NCBI GenBank assembly: GCA_948678575.1
Contig: CAPPGO010000009.1
Coordinates: 6,688-70,687 of the forward strand
Reading direction: 5' to 3'
Origin: an uncultured Clostridia bacterium
GTDB taxonomy: Bacteria; Bacillota; Clostridia; TANB77; CAG-508
Length of the DNA: 64,000 nucleotides
The position numbers were made by a program, and so were the translations under genes. Shown here one piece after another: positions 40,159-50,247 of this stretch. The notes beneath the pieces were generated by a model, which did no database searches, was not told where the DNA came from, and saw nothing but the letters and a program-made list of their open reading frames with translations. Position 1 is the stretch's first letter. Every line of letters starts with the position of its first letter.

Positions 40159-43100
40159 CTAAAATTTAATTTCTTGTTTTTTTTGTCTTAATAAATTGCT
40201 AACTTCTGTACTTTTCTTAATTTCTTCATATGATTCAATTTTCGTTGCATCTCCGCCTACTCTTCTTGATCCATCTCTACTTTTATCAAATTGTTTTGAA
40301 CCATCACCAGTAGCCATCATTGTTTTATATACTTTTACTCTGTCATCTCGTTTTGCTAATACCATTTCTGCCTTTTGTTTATCTTGATGTAATTGTGTTT
40401 GAAGTAATAACATCTTAACAATATCATCTGAATTTGCTCCGTCTGTACCTGCTGAATCAGATGCTTCACCAGTATTTATAGTATCAATTACACCTTGAAT
40501 TCCTGCACTTTCCAATTCTTCCTGTTTTGCCATTATCTTCTTGTCAATTTCCAACTCTTGTTTTTGCTTTAATGTTTCCTTCAACATCTTTGAAGCTTTG
40601 CTATCTATTTTTTGCTTAGCCTTGTCAGAGAAACTTGCCTTTCTTGCTTGAATAGCTACAACAGCACTCGCCTGCATAGCACTCAAATCAATAGCTTTTG
40701 GTGCTTCACTATCTGCTTCTTGTTTTTGTGCGTTTAATCCTTCCAATACAACATTTGACTGTTGACTAGATTGCATTGATTCAAGAGCTGTTTTTTCATA
40801 AGATTCTGTAAATTTTTGTAAAACATCACTGTCTGAAACCTTGCTTGGATCAGTAATACCTTGTTCTTGCATTACACTAACAATAGCATCACCAGCCATT
40901 TTTTCCTCAACTACTTTTTTACCTTTTCCACTCTTTTCAATTTTTACTTTTCTATCTTTTACTTTATTTTCTAACGCGTCTATAACAGTATCGGCTTTTT
41001 CGTCTCTTTTAATTATTCCTCTGGTAATTAATTCCACTTCTAATAGATTTTGAATATCAGACATTTTGTCTTCGACATTTATTTCTGATATATCCATTAT
41101 ACCACTTTTTTGAGCACATTCAATAATTGCATTATCAATAAGTTTATTTTCTGAATCACTAGCTAATTGCTTCTTACCATCTGGCTTCTTGATTACTTCA
41201 ATTGGTTCTTCATACTTAGAATCTCTAAGAACTTCCTCGTCTGTCTGTTCATCAATTCTCTTTTGCATTGCAAGCATTAGCATTGCATAATCGTCACCCA
41301 ATTCTTTAGCATGTCGTTTTGCATCAGAAACATATTGTTGATGTTCCATTTCAAAATATTGTTCTGCCAATATATCCATATAATCAGATGTATGTGCATC
41401 TTTTTCATATTTTTCTCTGGCTTTTCTATCTGCTTTGGCAGCTGCATTTAATGTAGTTTGCATTGCAAGCCATGCATTATCTTGAACTCTACTTATAATA
41501 GAACCTGTTAATTTTGCGCTACCCGCTGCTCCTGCAACAGCTGCAAATGCAGGCACTCCAGCAGAAGCTGCCATAGTTCCAACAGTAACAAAAGATAATG
41601 CTGCTCCTGTATTAGCTGCTAATCTTAAATCTCCTTCAATTTTAGGGAATTTCGTTTTCATTTTATTTACAAGTTTAGAATTATGCTCTTCTTCGGCAAC
41701 AGCAATTTTTTGTGCTTGATTTCTTGCCATTGCCTTAGCACCTTCTGCAATTGTATGTTCACTCTTTCCTTCAAATCTTTTAAAAGTATAAGTTCCTTTT
41801 ACATCTTTTTTATATTTTTCAGGATATCTTTGTCTACTTCCTTTACTAGACAACATTGGTGCCATTCCACTAATACCAGCTGACATTGCAATCATACCTG
41901 CTGTTGGTTCAGCAACCAATAACGGAATTCCAACTAATACTCCTAAAAATCCATATACTTCTTTTGATAATAATTTTACTTGATTTTCAAGTGCTTTTTT
42001 CTCATCTTTATTAAGTCCTACAATATTATTTAATTTTAATTGATTAGCTAATCTTTTACTTGCACTATCAACACGTTTTCCAAGTTTTATAGAAAAATGT
42101 TTTCCATGAATTGTACCATATTCTGTTTGTGTTTCAATAGTTTTATAAACTGGTTTTCCATTTTTTAATATTACTTTACCATCTTCATCCCTTTGTTTTT
42201 CTGTATATCTAGATGGATCCATTATATCTTGCCATTTATCACTAAAATAAATTCTATATCGTTTTAACTTACCATTTTCATCATGTAATTCGTTATATTC
42301 TTTTCTCCATAATTCTTTTTGGTCATCTGTCATTGATGAAATAGCTTTAAATTCATCAAGTTCTTTTCTCTTATTTTTTATATAATTTTCATCAACAACG
42401 CCTATTTTTTGTCCATACTCATCTGTAATTGTATCTCCTATTTCCAAAGTATCAATAGCTTCTTCTAATTCATTAATATCAATTTCTCCATCATCTAATA
42501 GTTTAAGCATGCCACCAAAATGAAGTGTATTAGTTCTTCTTTTACGCAAAGCTTTTCTTAAATCTTCGTTATCACGTATTGCATTTTTACCCGTTGTTAG
42601 ACCATGTTCTTTTGCATATTTTTCCGCTTCTTCATCTAATTTTGCTGCTCTTTTTCTCATACCAGCATTAATTCCTGCTGTGGCAACAGACCTCAAAGGT
42701 TTAGTTGCAATTTTAGCAACTCCTTTTGTATAACCAATTGCAATTTTGGCACCTGCCATTCCAATCATTGTATTTTTCAATCCAGTTACAGTATCTTTTA
42801 AACCTGCACCAGCTGAAATATCATCAACGCCACCAGCGCCTCCACCAGTAATACCAAATATCTTTCTAAAAATTTCTTCTGCCTTAGACATAAAGTTTAA
42901 TAGAACCATTGATAAAATAAATCCTGAAATTGAAGCTAATGACAATGTTAATGCTGTTTGAACAAATACCAAATATATTAATGCATGTATACTTTGCAAT
43001 ATAACAATAAAAGAAAATTCTTTTAACCATTTACTAAAAATCGTTGCTTTTCCAGAACGTACTTTGTTATAAGCATAAGAAACAGCAACAAGTGGCGCCA

Positions 43101-44229
43101 TTATCATAAGAACTGCCACTGATAAATATCTTTTTAAATATATAAATGTATATTTCCATGCATAATAAACTAAAACCATATACATAACCATACCAGTTGT
43201 TCCAACTGTTAATTTTACATCATATGCCCTAGTTTTTACTTCATCATATAAAGTAAGCTCCAATTCTTCATTAGTAAGTGGTTTTTGAGCTCTTTCTTCT
43301 AAACCATACTCATATACTTCCATAACATGGTCGCCTGAACCTGTTCTTAGTTTCTCTAAACCAGTTACCAAAGTTTCATTAAAAGTTATTATAAATAACA
43401 TTATGTAATGAATTGAAAATACTAAAATCATTCCAACAAACCAGTCTGTTAACATTTTTTTATAAACTGCTTTATCAGATGCTGATGATTTTATTGCCAA
43501 TTGAATACCAATATACATTAACAATACAAGCATTACCATGATTGAAATTGTTCTTAGTACATAATACCAACCAGCAACTGTTTCTTTTAAAATTAATACT
43601 AAATTTTTCTTTTCTCCTTCTATTGTACTATCTTTAAAATTTGTTTTTTCACCTTGAATAATCTTAGTTTCTACACTACCAATTTCTTCACCATTTTCAT
43701 CAATATATACAACTCTTGGTGCATTATGTTCTTCTGTTTCTGTTGGTTCAGCTTCTGCTTCTTTCTTTTGACCAATTGCATTATATCCTTCAATCATTTC
43801 TAAATTAAAGAAATTAATATCTAAAAGTGGTACATGATTAAAGAAAATTGCATCTAATGTAACCCAACCATCTGATGAAAAAAGATTAGTTGCACTTGTA
43901 CCTTCAACATCAATTGGTTCGCCAACAGCACCTTGTAAAATCATTGTTAAACATCTTTCAAATAAGGCTGTCCATCCAACAAATACCATCCTAACACCCA
44001 TTGTACATAAACCAAGTAAATAGTCTAATATTGCCTCTAATGTTTCTATAAGTTTTTCAGTAAATGATTTTTCTACTGTATAACTTCCTTTTTGCACGCC
44101 AGAATAATAGAATTCATCTTTGTTTACTTTACTAGCATATACAGGCGCAGTAGCTATAAAAGAGCAAAATGTTGTTATTATACACAGTACTATTATTAAC
44201 TTATAACCTAATTGTTTTGCTAGTTTCAT
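40159..44229 (-). CDS. VirB6/TrbL-like polytopic channel protein, copy B (largest)
   Basis: 1356 residues. It shares the membrane core of copies A and C (DINFFNLEM, ETVAGWYYVLRTISIM, YKKMLTDWFVG, KWLKEFSFIVILQSIHA). A very long charged tail of about 850 residues follows, containing hydrophobic patches (LSKEVYGFLGVLVGIPLLVA; FVTVGTMAASAGVPAFAAVA). The tail is predicted mostly helical. Long VirB6 tails in other T4SSs reach across the envelope or contact partner cells. Its role here is inferred. Confidence 0.72.
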   Translation of the reverse strand: MKLAKQLGYKLIIVLCIITTFCSFIATAPVYASKVNKDEFYYSGVQKGSYTVEKSFTEKLIETLEAILDYLLGLCTMGVRMVFVGWTALFERCLTMILQGAVGEPIDVEGTSATNLFSSDGWVTLDAIFFNHVPLLDINFFNLEMIEGYNAIGQKKEAEAEPTETEEHNAPRVVYIDENGEEIGSVETKIIQGEKTNFKDSTIEGEKKNLVLILKETVAGWYYVLRTISIMVMLVLLMYIGIQLAIKSSASDKAVYKKMLTDWFVGMILVFSIHYIMLFIITFNETLVTGLEKLRTGSGDHVMEVYEYGLEERAQKPLTNEELELTLYDEVKTRAYDVKLTVGTTGMVMYMVLVYYAWKYTFIYLKRYLSVAVLMIMAPLVAVSYAYNKVRSGKATIFSKWLKEFSFIVILQSIHALIYLVFVQTALTLSLASISGFILSMVLLNFMSKAEEIFRKIFGITGGGAGGVDDISAGAGLKDTVTGLKNTMIGMAGAKIAIGYTKGVAKIATKPLRSVATAGINAGMRKRAAKLDEEAEKYAKEHGLTTGKNAIRDNEDLRKALRKRRTNTLHFGGMLKLLDDGEIDINELEEAIDTLEIGDTITDEYGQKIGVVDENYIKNKRKELDEFKAISSMTDDQKELWRKEYNELHDENGKLKRYRIYFSDKWQDIMDPSRYTEKQRDEDGKVILKNGKPVYKTIETQTEYGTIHGKHFSIKLGKRVDSASKRLANQLKLNNIVGLNKDEKKALENQVKLLSKEVYGFLGVLVGIPLLVAEPTAGMIAMSAGISGMAPMLSSKGSRQRYPEKYKKDVKGTYTFKRFEGKSEHTIAEGAKAMARNQAQKIAVAEEEHNSKLVNKMKTKFPKIEGDLRLAANTGAALSFVTVGTMAASAGVPAFAAVAGAAGSAKLTGSIISRVQDNAWLAMQTTLNAAAKADRKAREKYEKDAHTSDYMDILAEQYFEMEHQQYVSDAKRHAKELGDDYAMLMLAMQKRIDEQTDEEVLRDSKYEEPIEVIKKPDGKKQLASDSENKLIDNAIIECAQKSGIMDISEINVEDKMSDIQNLLEVELITRGIIKRDEKADTVIDALENKVKDRKVKIEKSGKGKKVVEEKMAGDAIVSVMQEQGITDPSKVSDSDVLQKFTESYEKTALESMQSSQQSNVVLEGLNAQKQEADSEAPKAIDLSAMQASAVVAIQARKASFSDKAKQKIDSKASKMLKETLKQKQELEIDKKIMAKQEELESAGIQGVIDTINTGEASDSAGTDGANSDDIVKMLLLQTQLHQDKQKAEMVLAKRDDRVKVYKTMMATGDGSKQFDKSRDGSRRVGGDATKIESYEEIKKSTEVSNLLRQKKQEIKF

Positions 44230-44244
44230 GTTTCTTCTCCATTT

Positions 44245-45753
44245 CTAAAATTCTAATATTATTTCCTGGTCATCATATGTTAAAATATCATTTTTAAAAT
44301 CTTTAATTAAAAAGTTTCCTGTGCCTCTTTCTGTAACAGTTGTTTTAATACCTGTTGTTACATCAAAACAATAAATACCTTCTCCATATATACTATATAC
44401 AAAATAATTATCTGAAATCCATACATAACTATATACTGTTTCATTTAATTCTCTGTCTGGATATTCTCCTGTTTTGGCTGGAAAATAAACTTTAAGAATA
44501 TCTCCTGATAAGTCCTTTTCCAAATAACTATAAAATAGCATACTTTTTGTTTCTTCTTCTTTTTCAATAGAATTACATTCATCTTTAAAATCTCTTAGTT
44601 CTTCAATTCTTCTTTTTTCAGCTTCAAAGACACTATCTAATTTTAATCTTGATATAAATTCTGTATGTTCTAAATATTTCTTAGCCGTACTTATATTATC
44701 ACTAATATTATTATAAAGAATAATTCCACTTACATTGTCATAATTTAACTTTATTTCTACTCCTCTATTTGGAAAAGCCATAAACATGTAATCTGACGCA
44801 TAAGAATATTCGCTATAATCTTTCCAAATATATGTAAGTTCGTTCATAAAAGTTTTAAAATCCATATCTTCTTCTAAAAATGTATCAACTAACTTCCAAA
44901 ATTCTTTATAATCATACTTTTCATTTTTATATATTGATATTTCATCTTTTGTAAAGAAAGCATATATGTCTTTACCTTTATAACCTATAACTCCTAATTC
45001 TTCATTCTCAAAAGCTGGTTTACCTAATAGTTGTTTAATTGAACTAAATGAAGTTCCAACACTTATATTGTTAACAACTGTTCCTTGGAATCTTTCTGTA
45101 AAAATAACATTATATATACTTGAACCTATTTTCCTATACTTAATGCCTTCATCAAAATGAATATAATAGTTCTTAAATATACTTTCTCTTGTTCCAAAAT
45201 TTACATCTGTTGACCAATTATTATCAATTAAAAAATTTAAGGCATCTACATTTGATGTAAGACTAGTTGTATCAATTTCTTCATATTTTGTAACTTCTAA
45301 CTGAGAATTCATATAAATAAAATAATCTTCCATTCCATTTATAGTTAATGTTGATATTGATCCATCTTTACATACAGCTTCAATTGTAATATCATTTTCT
45401 GTATCTATCATTTTGAAATTAGTATATTTTAAAAATTTGGCAACATCACTAATTATTTTATTAAACCATTCTTCGTTACTACTGTCATTTTCATATAATT
45501 TTTCTTTAAAAACTAAATTTATTTCTGTTGGGTAATCTCGATTTTCTCTATATGTATCGTTTTTATATTTACAATCATAATGTTCAATTAATTCTTTTAT
45601 TGAACTATATCCTGATAAAATATTTACATTTTTGTTAGTATTATTGCTTTTAGAAATAGTTAATATTCCAATTATTAAAAACAATAATATTATAAATAAA
45701 ATCGCTATACCAGTTATAAAAATAGCTCTAATTTGTCTTTTATCAAATTCCAT
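44245..45753 (-). CDS. Membrane-anchored T4SS-locus protein, paralogue 1
   Basis: 502 residues with one N-terminal membrane helix (AIFITGIAILFIILLFLIIG) and a large extracytoplasmic domain. It is a paralogue of the next gene upstream: both share a block with FP-N/T-RG followed by G-I-T/I-L-YNN (MAFPNRGVEIKLNYDNVSG here). A C-terminal extension of about 100 residues (FPAKTGEYPDRELNETVYSY) is unique to this copy and looks beta-propeller-like. I do not recognise the family. Confidence 0.55.
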   Translation of the reverse strand: MEFDKRQIRAIFITGIAILFIILLFLIIGILTISKSNNTNKNVNILSGYSSIKELIEHYDCKYKNDTYRENRDYPTEINLVFKEKLYENDSSNEEWFNKIISDVAKFLKYTNFKMIDTENDITIEAVCKDGSISTLTINGMEDYFIYMNSQLEVTKYEEIDTTSLTSNVDALNFLIDNNWSTDVNFGTRESIFKNYYIHFDEGIKYRKIGSSIYNVIFTERFQGTVVNNISVGTSFSSIKQLLGKPAFENEELGVIGYKGKDIYAFFTKDEISIYKNEKYDYKEFWKLVDTFLEEDMDFKTFMNELTYIWKDYSEYSYASDYMFMAFPNRGVEIKLNYDNVSGIILYNNISDNISTAKKYLEHTEFISRLKLDSVFEAEKRRIEELRDFKDECNSIEKEEETKSMLFYSYLEKDLSGDILKVYFPAKTGEYPDRELNETVYSYVWISDNYFVYSIYGEGIYCFDVTTGIKTTVTERGTGNFLIKDFKNDILTYDDQEIILEF

Positions 45754-45754
45754 A

Positions 45755-46948
45755 CTATTTCATACTTTCTCTTCTTTTTTGTTCTGTCATAAAAAGTAAA
45801 TCTTTGTCTGGCTCTAATGTTATTTTATTTGCTTTTATCAAATTTTTAACAGTATCTGTAAGATAGTAATTATTATATATTGTTATACCTTTTGAATCAT
45901 TTGAAACAATATCTATCCCAATTCCTCTTGTTGGAAATATAAGCTTTAAATCTTGTTTTTCACCATCATATTCAAATTCAAAATAGCTTGACCATTGTGT
46001 TGTAAAATCAGATACTAATTTATCTAAATTACCAGTTTCGCAATAATCACTAAGATATTTATCAAAATATTCATTTGCTTCATATTTATATGGATATATT
46101 GATACTTCATCTTCATATAGGAATATATAATTTTCAGGTGATCTATACCCTAAATATCCTTCTTTACTACTTCCAAAACTAGCATCTTTATATACTTTTT
46201 CAACATCTTCTAATTTTGTTTTTACATGAACTGCTGGTGCTATTTCGCCCTCATAGTCTTCATCAAAAATTAGGTTTAAAACTTTATTTCCACCCAATTT
46301 TGCTTTTATATGTTCAGTTGGATATTTATAATATCCATTTGGTAATTCTTCTCTTTCTCCTGTAACAATAATTGTATTAGCAAATCTCATTCCTCTTAAA
46401 AATAAAGTACCATACAAATCATTGCTAACTCCAAAAGCTTTTTGAGGAGCAATTTTTGTTTTACTAATTTTCAAATATAAATCACCATCAGATTCATCAT
46501 AAAAATCTTCTATATCATTTATTTTTACAGTATATTTTTCTTTTATTTTGTCATAATTTACAAATATTTCAAATTTCTTTTCTTCATCAATTAAGTAAAA
46601 TGAATTCTGTTGTAGTTCTACAATTTGATCAACAATATCCATAAAATATTTTTCTTTACTGTTACCATTTTCATCATACAAATCATATTTAAAATCTGCA
46701 TAAATTCTAATCATAACACTTTGATTCATATATAAATAAGATGAACCAGCATTTTCGATAATTTCTTTAACCGTTGTTGGTCTTTTATTATTATTATCAG
46801 TTCCTGTACTAACAGATATATTTGAATTTTCCTCTAACTCTTTCTTTTTTAGAGCAGATACAAGCATTTGTAAAACTATTAAAAGCACTAATAATAAAAC
46901 AACAATAAGTATAATTATAAAATTTGCTTTTTTCTTTTTTTCCACCAT
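45755..46948 (-). CDS. Membrane-anchored T4SS-locus protein, paralogue 2
   Basis: 397 residues: one N-terminal membrane helix (FIIILIVVLLLVLLIVLQML), a low-complexity linker, then an extracytoplasmic domain ending LIFPTRGIGIDIVSNDSKG and a short tail. It is the shorter of two tandem paralogues separated by one base, so the pair probably arose by duplication. The function is unknown; a surface or stalk role is suggested only by topology. Confidence 0.55.
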   Translation of the reverse strand: MVEKKKKANFIIILIVVLLLVLLIVLQMLVSALKKKELEENSNISVSTGTDNNNKRPTTVKEIIENAGSSYLYMNQSVMIRIYADFKYDLYDENGNSKEKYFMDIVDQIVELQQNSFYLIDEEKKFEIFVNYDKIKEKYTVKINDIEDFYDESDGDLYLKISKTKIAPQKAFGVSNDLYGTLFLRGMRFANTIIVTGEREELPNGYYKYPTEHIKAKLGGNKVLNLIFDEDYEGEIAPAVHVKTKLEDVEKVYKDASFGSSKEGYLGYRSPENYIFLYEDEVSIYPYKYEANEYFDKYLSDYCETGNLDKLVSDFTTQWSSYFEFEYDGEKQDLKLIFPTRGIGIDIVSNDSKGITIYNNYYLTDTVKNLIKANKITLEPDKDLLFMTEQKRRESMK

Positions 46949-46959
46949 AATTTAACCTA

Positions 46960-48219
46960 TTATCCTTTTCTTTTTTTGTGTCCCCCACCTTTTCCAAAGC
47001 TTTTAAATTCTTCATCAAAATTCTTAATTGATGTTGCATTTGTAATACCGAACACATCTCTAACAATCTTCTCTAATCTTCCTAAAACAAGTAAAAATAC
47101 CATAGCTACAAAAGGTGCTGTGGCTGCAATTTCGCCCGCTGTAAATACGAAAACTAGATAAATTGCTGCATGTATTGGTTGTAATGATATGTTTATTATG
47201 TATTCTTTCATCCAAGTGTCAAAAGCTTGTGCTTTATTATCTCCCATTTTATCTATTGAAAATGTAACTGTAATAAAAGGAGAAATTATTGTTAAAAACA
47301 TTACTGACAAGACTCTTTTCAAGTAAGTCAAGAAGAACTTGGCTTGCATAAGTACTAAAAACCAGAAGAATACTGAATACATGAATGTTTGCATACCTGA
47401 TGATTCTGACAAAAATCTAAAAATTTTCGCCATAATTACTTCTTCAAAACTTTCTGAATTAAGTCCTTCTCTTAAATTATATATAATATTTAAAACTATA
47501 TTTCCTAACTGTATTGCAAAAGTCATTATATATTGTAAAAAGAAAAGTATTACCATACTTTCTGCCCAAGAAATTAACATTTTCTTATATCTGGCTTCCT
47601 CAGTTGCAACTGTTGATATTGCCATTCTAATACCTACATATATTAGAACACATAAATTTATCATTATTGCTAGTAATCTACATATATAAAACCATTTTGC
47701 TGTGCTTTCTTTTAAATTTATAAGTGCTGGCGTTTGATGTATTTCCTGTTCTTTATCTCCAATACCAACTTTATAAGTACTATCCATGTTAAATACATCT
47801 ATATTAAATAGTGCAACTTCATTAAAAACAGTTCTTTGAATCGAAAAGTATGTTGAAACATCTACTAAATCAACAACATATTCTACGGCTTCTTTTAATG
47901 GATCCTCTGTACCAGTTGGATTTTTCGCCAAATGTGTCATTAATGCATTCACTGTCATTGGAAATGAATTTAGCATTAGTGATATTGATTGAAATATTGT
48001 TCCTAAAATAGAAGGTGTAACTTCTGCTTTATTTCCTTCATCATCTGTTCCATTATCTGCCAACTGTTGATATTGCTCACCAGTAATCTCACCTTCACCA
48101 TTTGATTCTGGCAAAGAAACTGCTGAATCATCTGGTTCGTCTGCATAAACGAAACTTGTTCCTATGAAATTAAATACTATTACTGCTATAAGCAATATAG
48201 TTACTAATTTCTTTTTCAT
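46960..48219 (-). CDS. VirB6/TrbL-like polytopic channel protein, copy C (shortest)
   Basis: 419 residues with a signal-like first helix and about seven membrane segments. It has the same core as copies A and B (STAKWFYICRLLAIM, YVGIRMAIS, YKKMLISWAES, TWMKEYIINISLQPIHA) but only a very short basic tail (GKGGGHKKRKG). It directly follows the VirB4 ATPase gene. Having minimal, medium and long copies of the same core in one operon is unusual. Confidence 0.75.
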   Translation of the reverse strand: MKKKLVTILLIAVIVFNFIGTSFVYADEPDDSAVSLPESNGEGEITGEQYQQLADNGTDDEGNKAEVTPSILGTIFQSISLMLNSFPMTVNALMTHLAKNPTGTEDPLKEAVEYVVDLVDVSTYFSIQRTVFNEVALFNIDVFNMDSTYKVGIGDKEQEIHQTPALINLKESTAKWFYICRLLAIMINLCVLIYVGIRMAISTVATEEARYKKMLISWAESMVILFFLQYIMTFAIQLGNIVLNIIYNLREGLNSESFEEVIMAKIFRFLSESSGMQTFMYSVFFWFLVLMQAKFFLTYLKRVLSVMFLTIISPFITVTFSIDKMGDNKAQAFDTWMKEYIINISLQPIHAAIYLVFVFTAGEIAATAPFVAMVFLLVLGRLEKIVRDVFGITNATSIKNFDEEFKSFGKGGGHKKRKG

Positions 48220-48231
48220 AACTTCCCTCTA

Positions 48232-50229
48232 TTAATTATTTTCAGCTTCTCTTTTTGCTCTTTCCATTTCTGCTTGTTTTGTAAGGTTTGTTTCAACAAA
48301 TTCAAATTCTTTCTTAGTTGGTTGAATTGCAATTATTGCTGAATCTCCACCTACTTTAAGTAATCCTTCACCTCTACCACATGTGATTAAGAAACCTGCT
48401 TCACCTTCACTTAATTTGAATACTTCTCTTAAATATTCAATTTCAGCTTTATCTTGTGATAAGAATAGTTTTGTCTCGGCAGAAGTTAAAACTGCTTGAC
48501 ATTCTTGTTTTTCATAAAAATCTTGGAATTTTTGTGAAATAACTGCCAAAGATACATTTCTTTTTCTTGCTCTTCTTGCCATTGTATTTAAGAAATCAAC
48601 AGCTTCTGGGTAAGGAAGAAGCATCCAAGCCTCATCAACTAAAACCCTTTTCTTTGCTGCTTTTGCTTTATCTTCACTATTCTTTTTAACATATTTTTCC
48701 CAAACCCAAGAAAGTAAAATTTGTTGTGCAAGTGGTCTTGCAAATCTTTCTTCTAGTTGAGAAATATCTAAGTTTATAAATGGAACACCATCTAATAGTT
48801 CAAATGTTGATTGTCCATCAAAATAAGCCATTTGTCCATTATATTCTCTAACATATTGTTTCATAACTTTTACTAAGTAACTATAATGAAATCTATAATC
48901 TGGGTTCTCATTTTCTTGTGCTTTTCTACAAATTCTTCTATACCAAGAACCTATTGTTGGCATATCTTTTTTAGTTCTACCTAAATAGTTTTGAGTCATA
49001 TCTACTGTTCCACCTGATGTTTGTCTCTGATATAAACTTTCTACATTCGAATTTATACCAAGTGCTGCGTACTCTTCTGCAACAGATTCAGAAATAATTT
49101 GTTTTGTAAGTTCATTTACTTCTGTACTCTTAGTACTACCTCTTGACATTGTAAGTAAACCTTGTGTAACATCTTCTACTTTGTTTTCAACATTTAATAC
49201 TGTTCTTTCTCTACCTGTAATTTCATCTTTTGTTGTTTCTGGTTCAATATCAAATAAATTAATAACTGTTTTTGACGTTGGACTTATAACAACGTTTACA
49301 CCTCCAAGTGATTCAGCAACAACACCATATTCACCTTCGGCGTCTAACGCTAAACTTTCAATTCCCATTAAAATTGATGAACGAGCTGTAATTGTTTTTA
49401 TAGTAACAGATTTACCAGCACCAGACTTACCAAATACAACCATATTGTAATTTGTTAATTTTGAACTAAAATTATTGTATAAAATTGGAAGTCCTGTTTG
49501 TTTGTTAAATCCTAATGGAATTCCATCTTCATGTCCTACATCTGATACGAAAAATGGGAAAACTGTTGACATGGCTCTTCTATCAAAAGTATGTGATTTT
49601 GTAATTTTATTATCACAAAATGGCATATTTGATCTAAAAGCCTCATCTTGTATTGCCCAAGCTGGTTTAATATCTATTAAACTTTTTGACATTTCACTTG
49701 ACAATAATTCTGTATATTTATCTAATTCATCAACACTGTAAGCAAATAATGTTGCAATAATTGATGAATCATATAGTTTATTAAATCCTGCTGCAATAGC
49801 ATCACGAAGCTCTTCTGCTTCTGCTCTTTTTTGTGCTAATATTCTCTCTCTGTTAATATCTCCTCTATCAGCTGCAACACATCTTTCTGACTCTAATTCA
49901 TTGATTGTTCTATTCAAATCTGTTTGTGAACTAGCTTCACTAACTGGATTAATAAATACAGATACATTCAAATCTCCAAAAGTATACATCCCTCTAAGAA
50001 ATTCTGGGAAAGTACACATTCTTGGTAAATTAGCAACAATCATGCTTCTTGCATATCTTGTTCTTGAAGAAGCAATTTCTATATGATTGGTATAACTCGC
50101 ATCAATTCCACCAGGTGCAATTAAACCTTTTAAATTTTTTTCATTTTTCTTAAAAATGCTATTCTTGGTTTCAACTGGATTAGACTCTAATTCGTTGACT
50201 CTCGTTTCAGTTTTTTTACTACCAAACAT
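48232..50229 (-). CDS. VirB4-like T4SS ATPase (C-terminal ATPase part of a split VirB4)
   Basis: 665 residues. Walker A is FGKSGAGKSV at 267-274, Walker B is RVLVDEAWML near 530, and the VirB4 glutamine motif is present as SLAVISQKFQDF. It energises secretion in T4SSs. The usual VirB4 N-terminal domain is short here, and the gene just upstream encodes a separate protein that appears to supply it. AGGAGG precedes the start. This is the clearest marker that the locus is a T4SS. Confidence 0.92.
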   Translation of the reverse strand: MFGSKKTETRVNELESNPVETKNSIFKKNEKNLKGLIAPGGIDASYTNHIEIASSRTRYARSMIVANLPRMCTFPEFLRGMYTFGDLNVSVFINPVSEASSQTDLNRTINELESERCVAADRGDINRERILAQKRAEAEELRDAIAAGFNKLYDSSIIATLFAYSVDELDKYTELLSSEMSKSLIDIKPAWAIQDEAFRSNMPFCDNKITKSHTFDRRAMSTVFPFFVSDVGHEDGIPLGFNKQTGLPILYNNFSSKLTNYNMVVFGKSGAGKSVTIKTITARSSILMGIESLALDAEGEYGVVAESLGGVNVVISPTSKTVINLFDIEPETTKDEITGRERTVLNVENKVEDVTQGLLTMSRGSTKSTEVNELTKQIISESVAEEYAALGINSNVESLYQRQTSGGTVDMTQNYLGRTKKDMPTIGSWYRRICRKAQENENPDYRFHYSYLVKVMKQYVREYNGQMAYFDGQSTFELLDGVPFINLDISQLEERFARPLAQQILLSWVWEKYVKKNSEDKAKAAKKRVLVDEAWMLLPYPEAVDFLNTMARRARKRNVSLAVISQKFQDFYEKQECQAVLTSAETKLFLSQDKAEIEYLREVFKLSEGEAGFLITCGRGEGLLKVGGDSAIIAIQPTKKEFEFVETNLTKQAEMERAKREAENN

Positions 50230-50247
50230 TTTTTATCCTCCTATAAT

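Noticed and set aside
46809..47066. Open frame bridging two T4SS genes
   Set aside because: It lies in another frame across the end of the VirB6-like gene and the start of its neighbour; both neighbours are clearly real.
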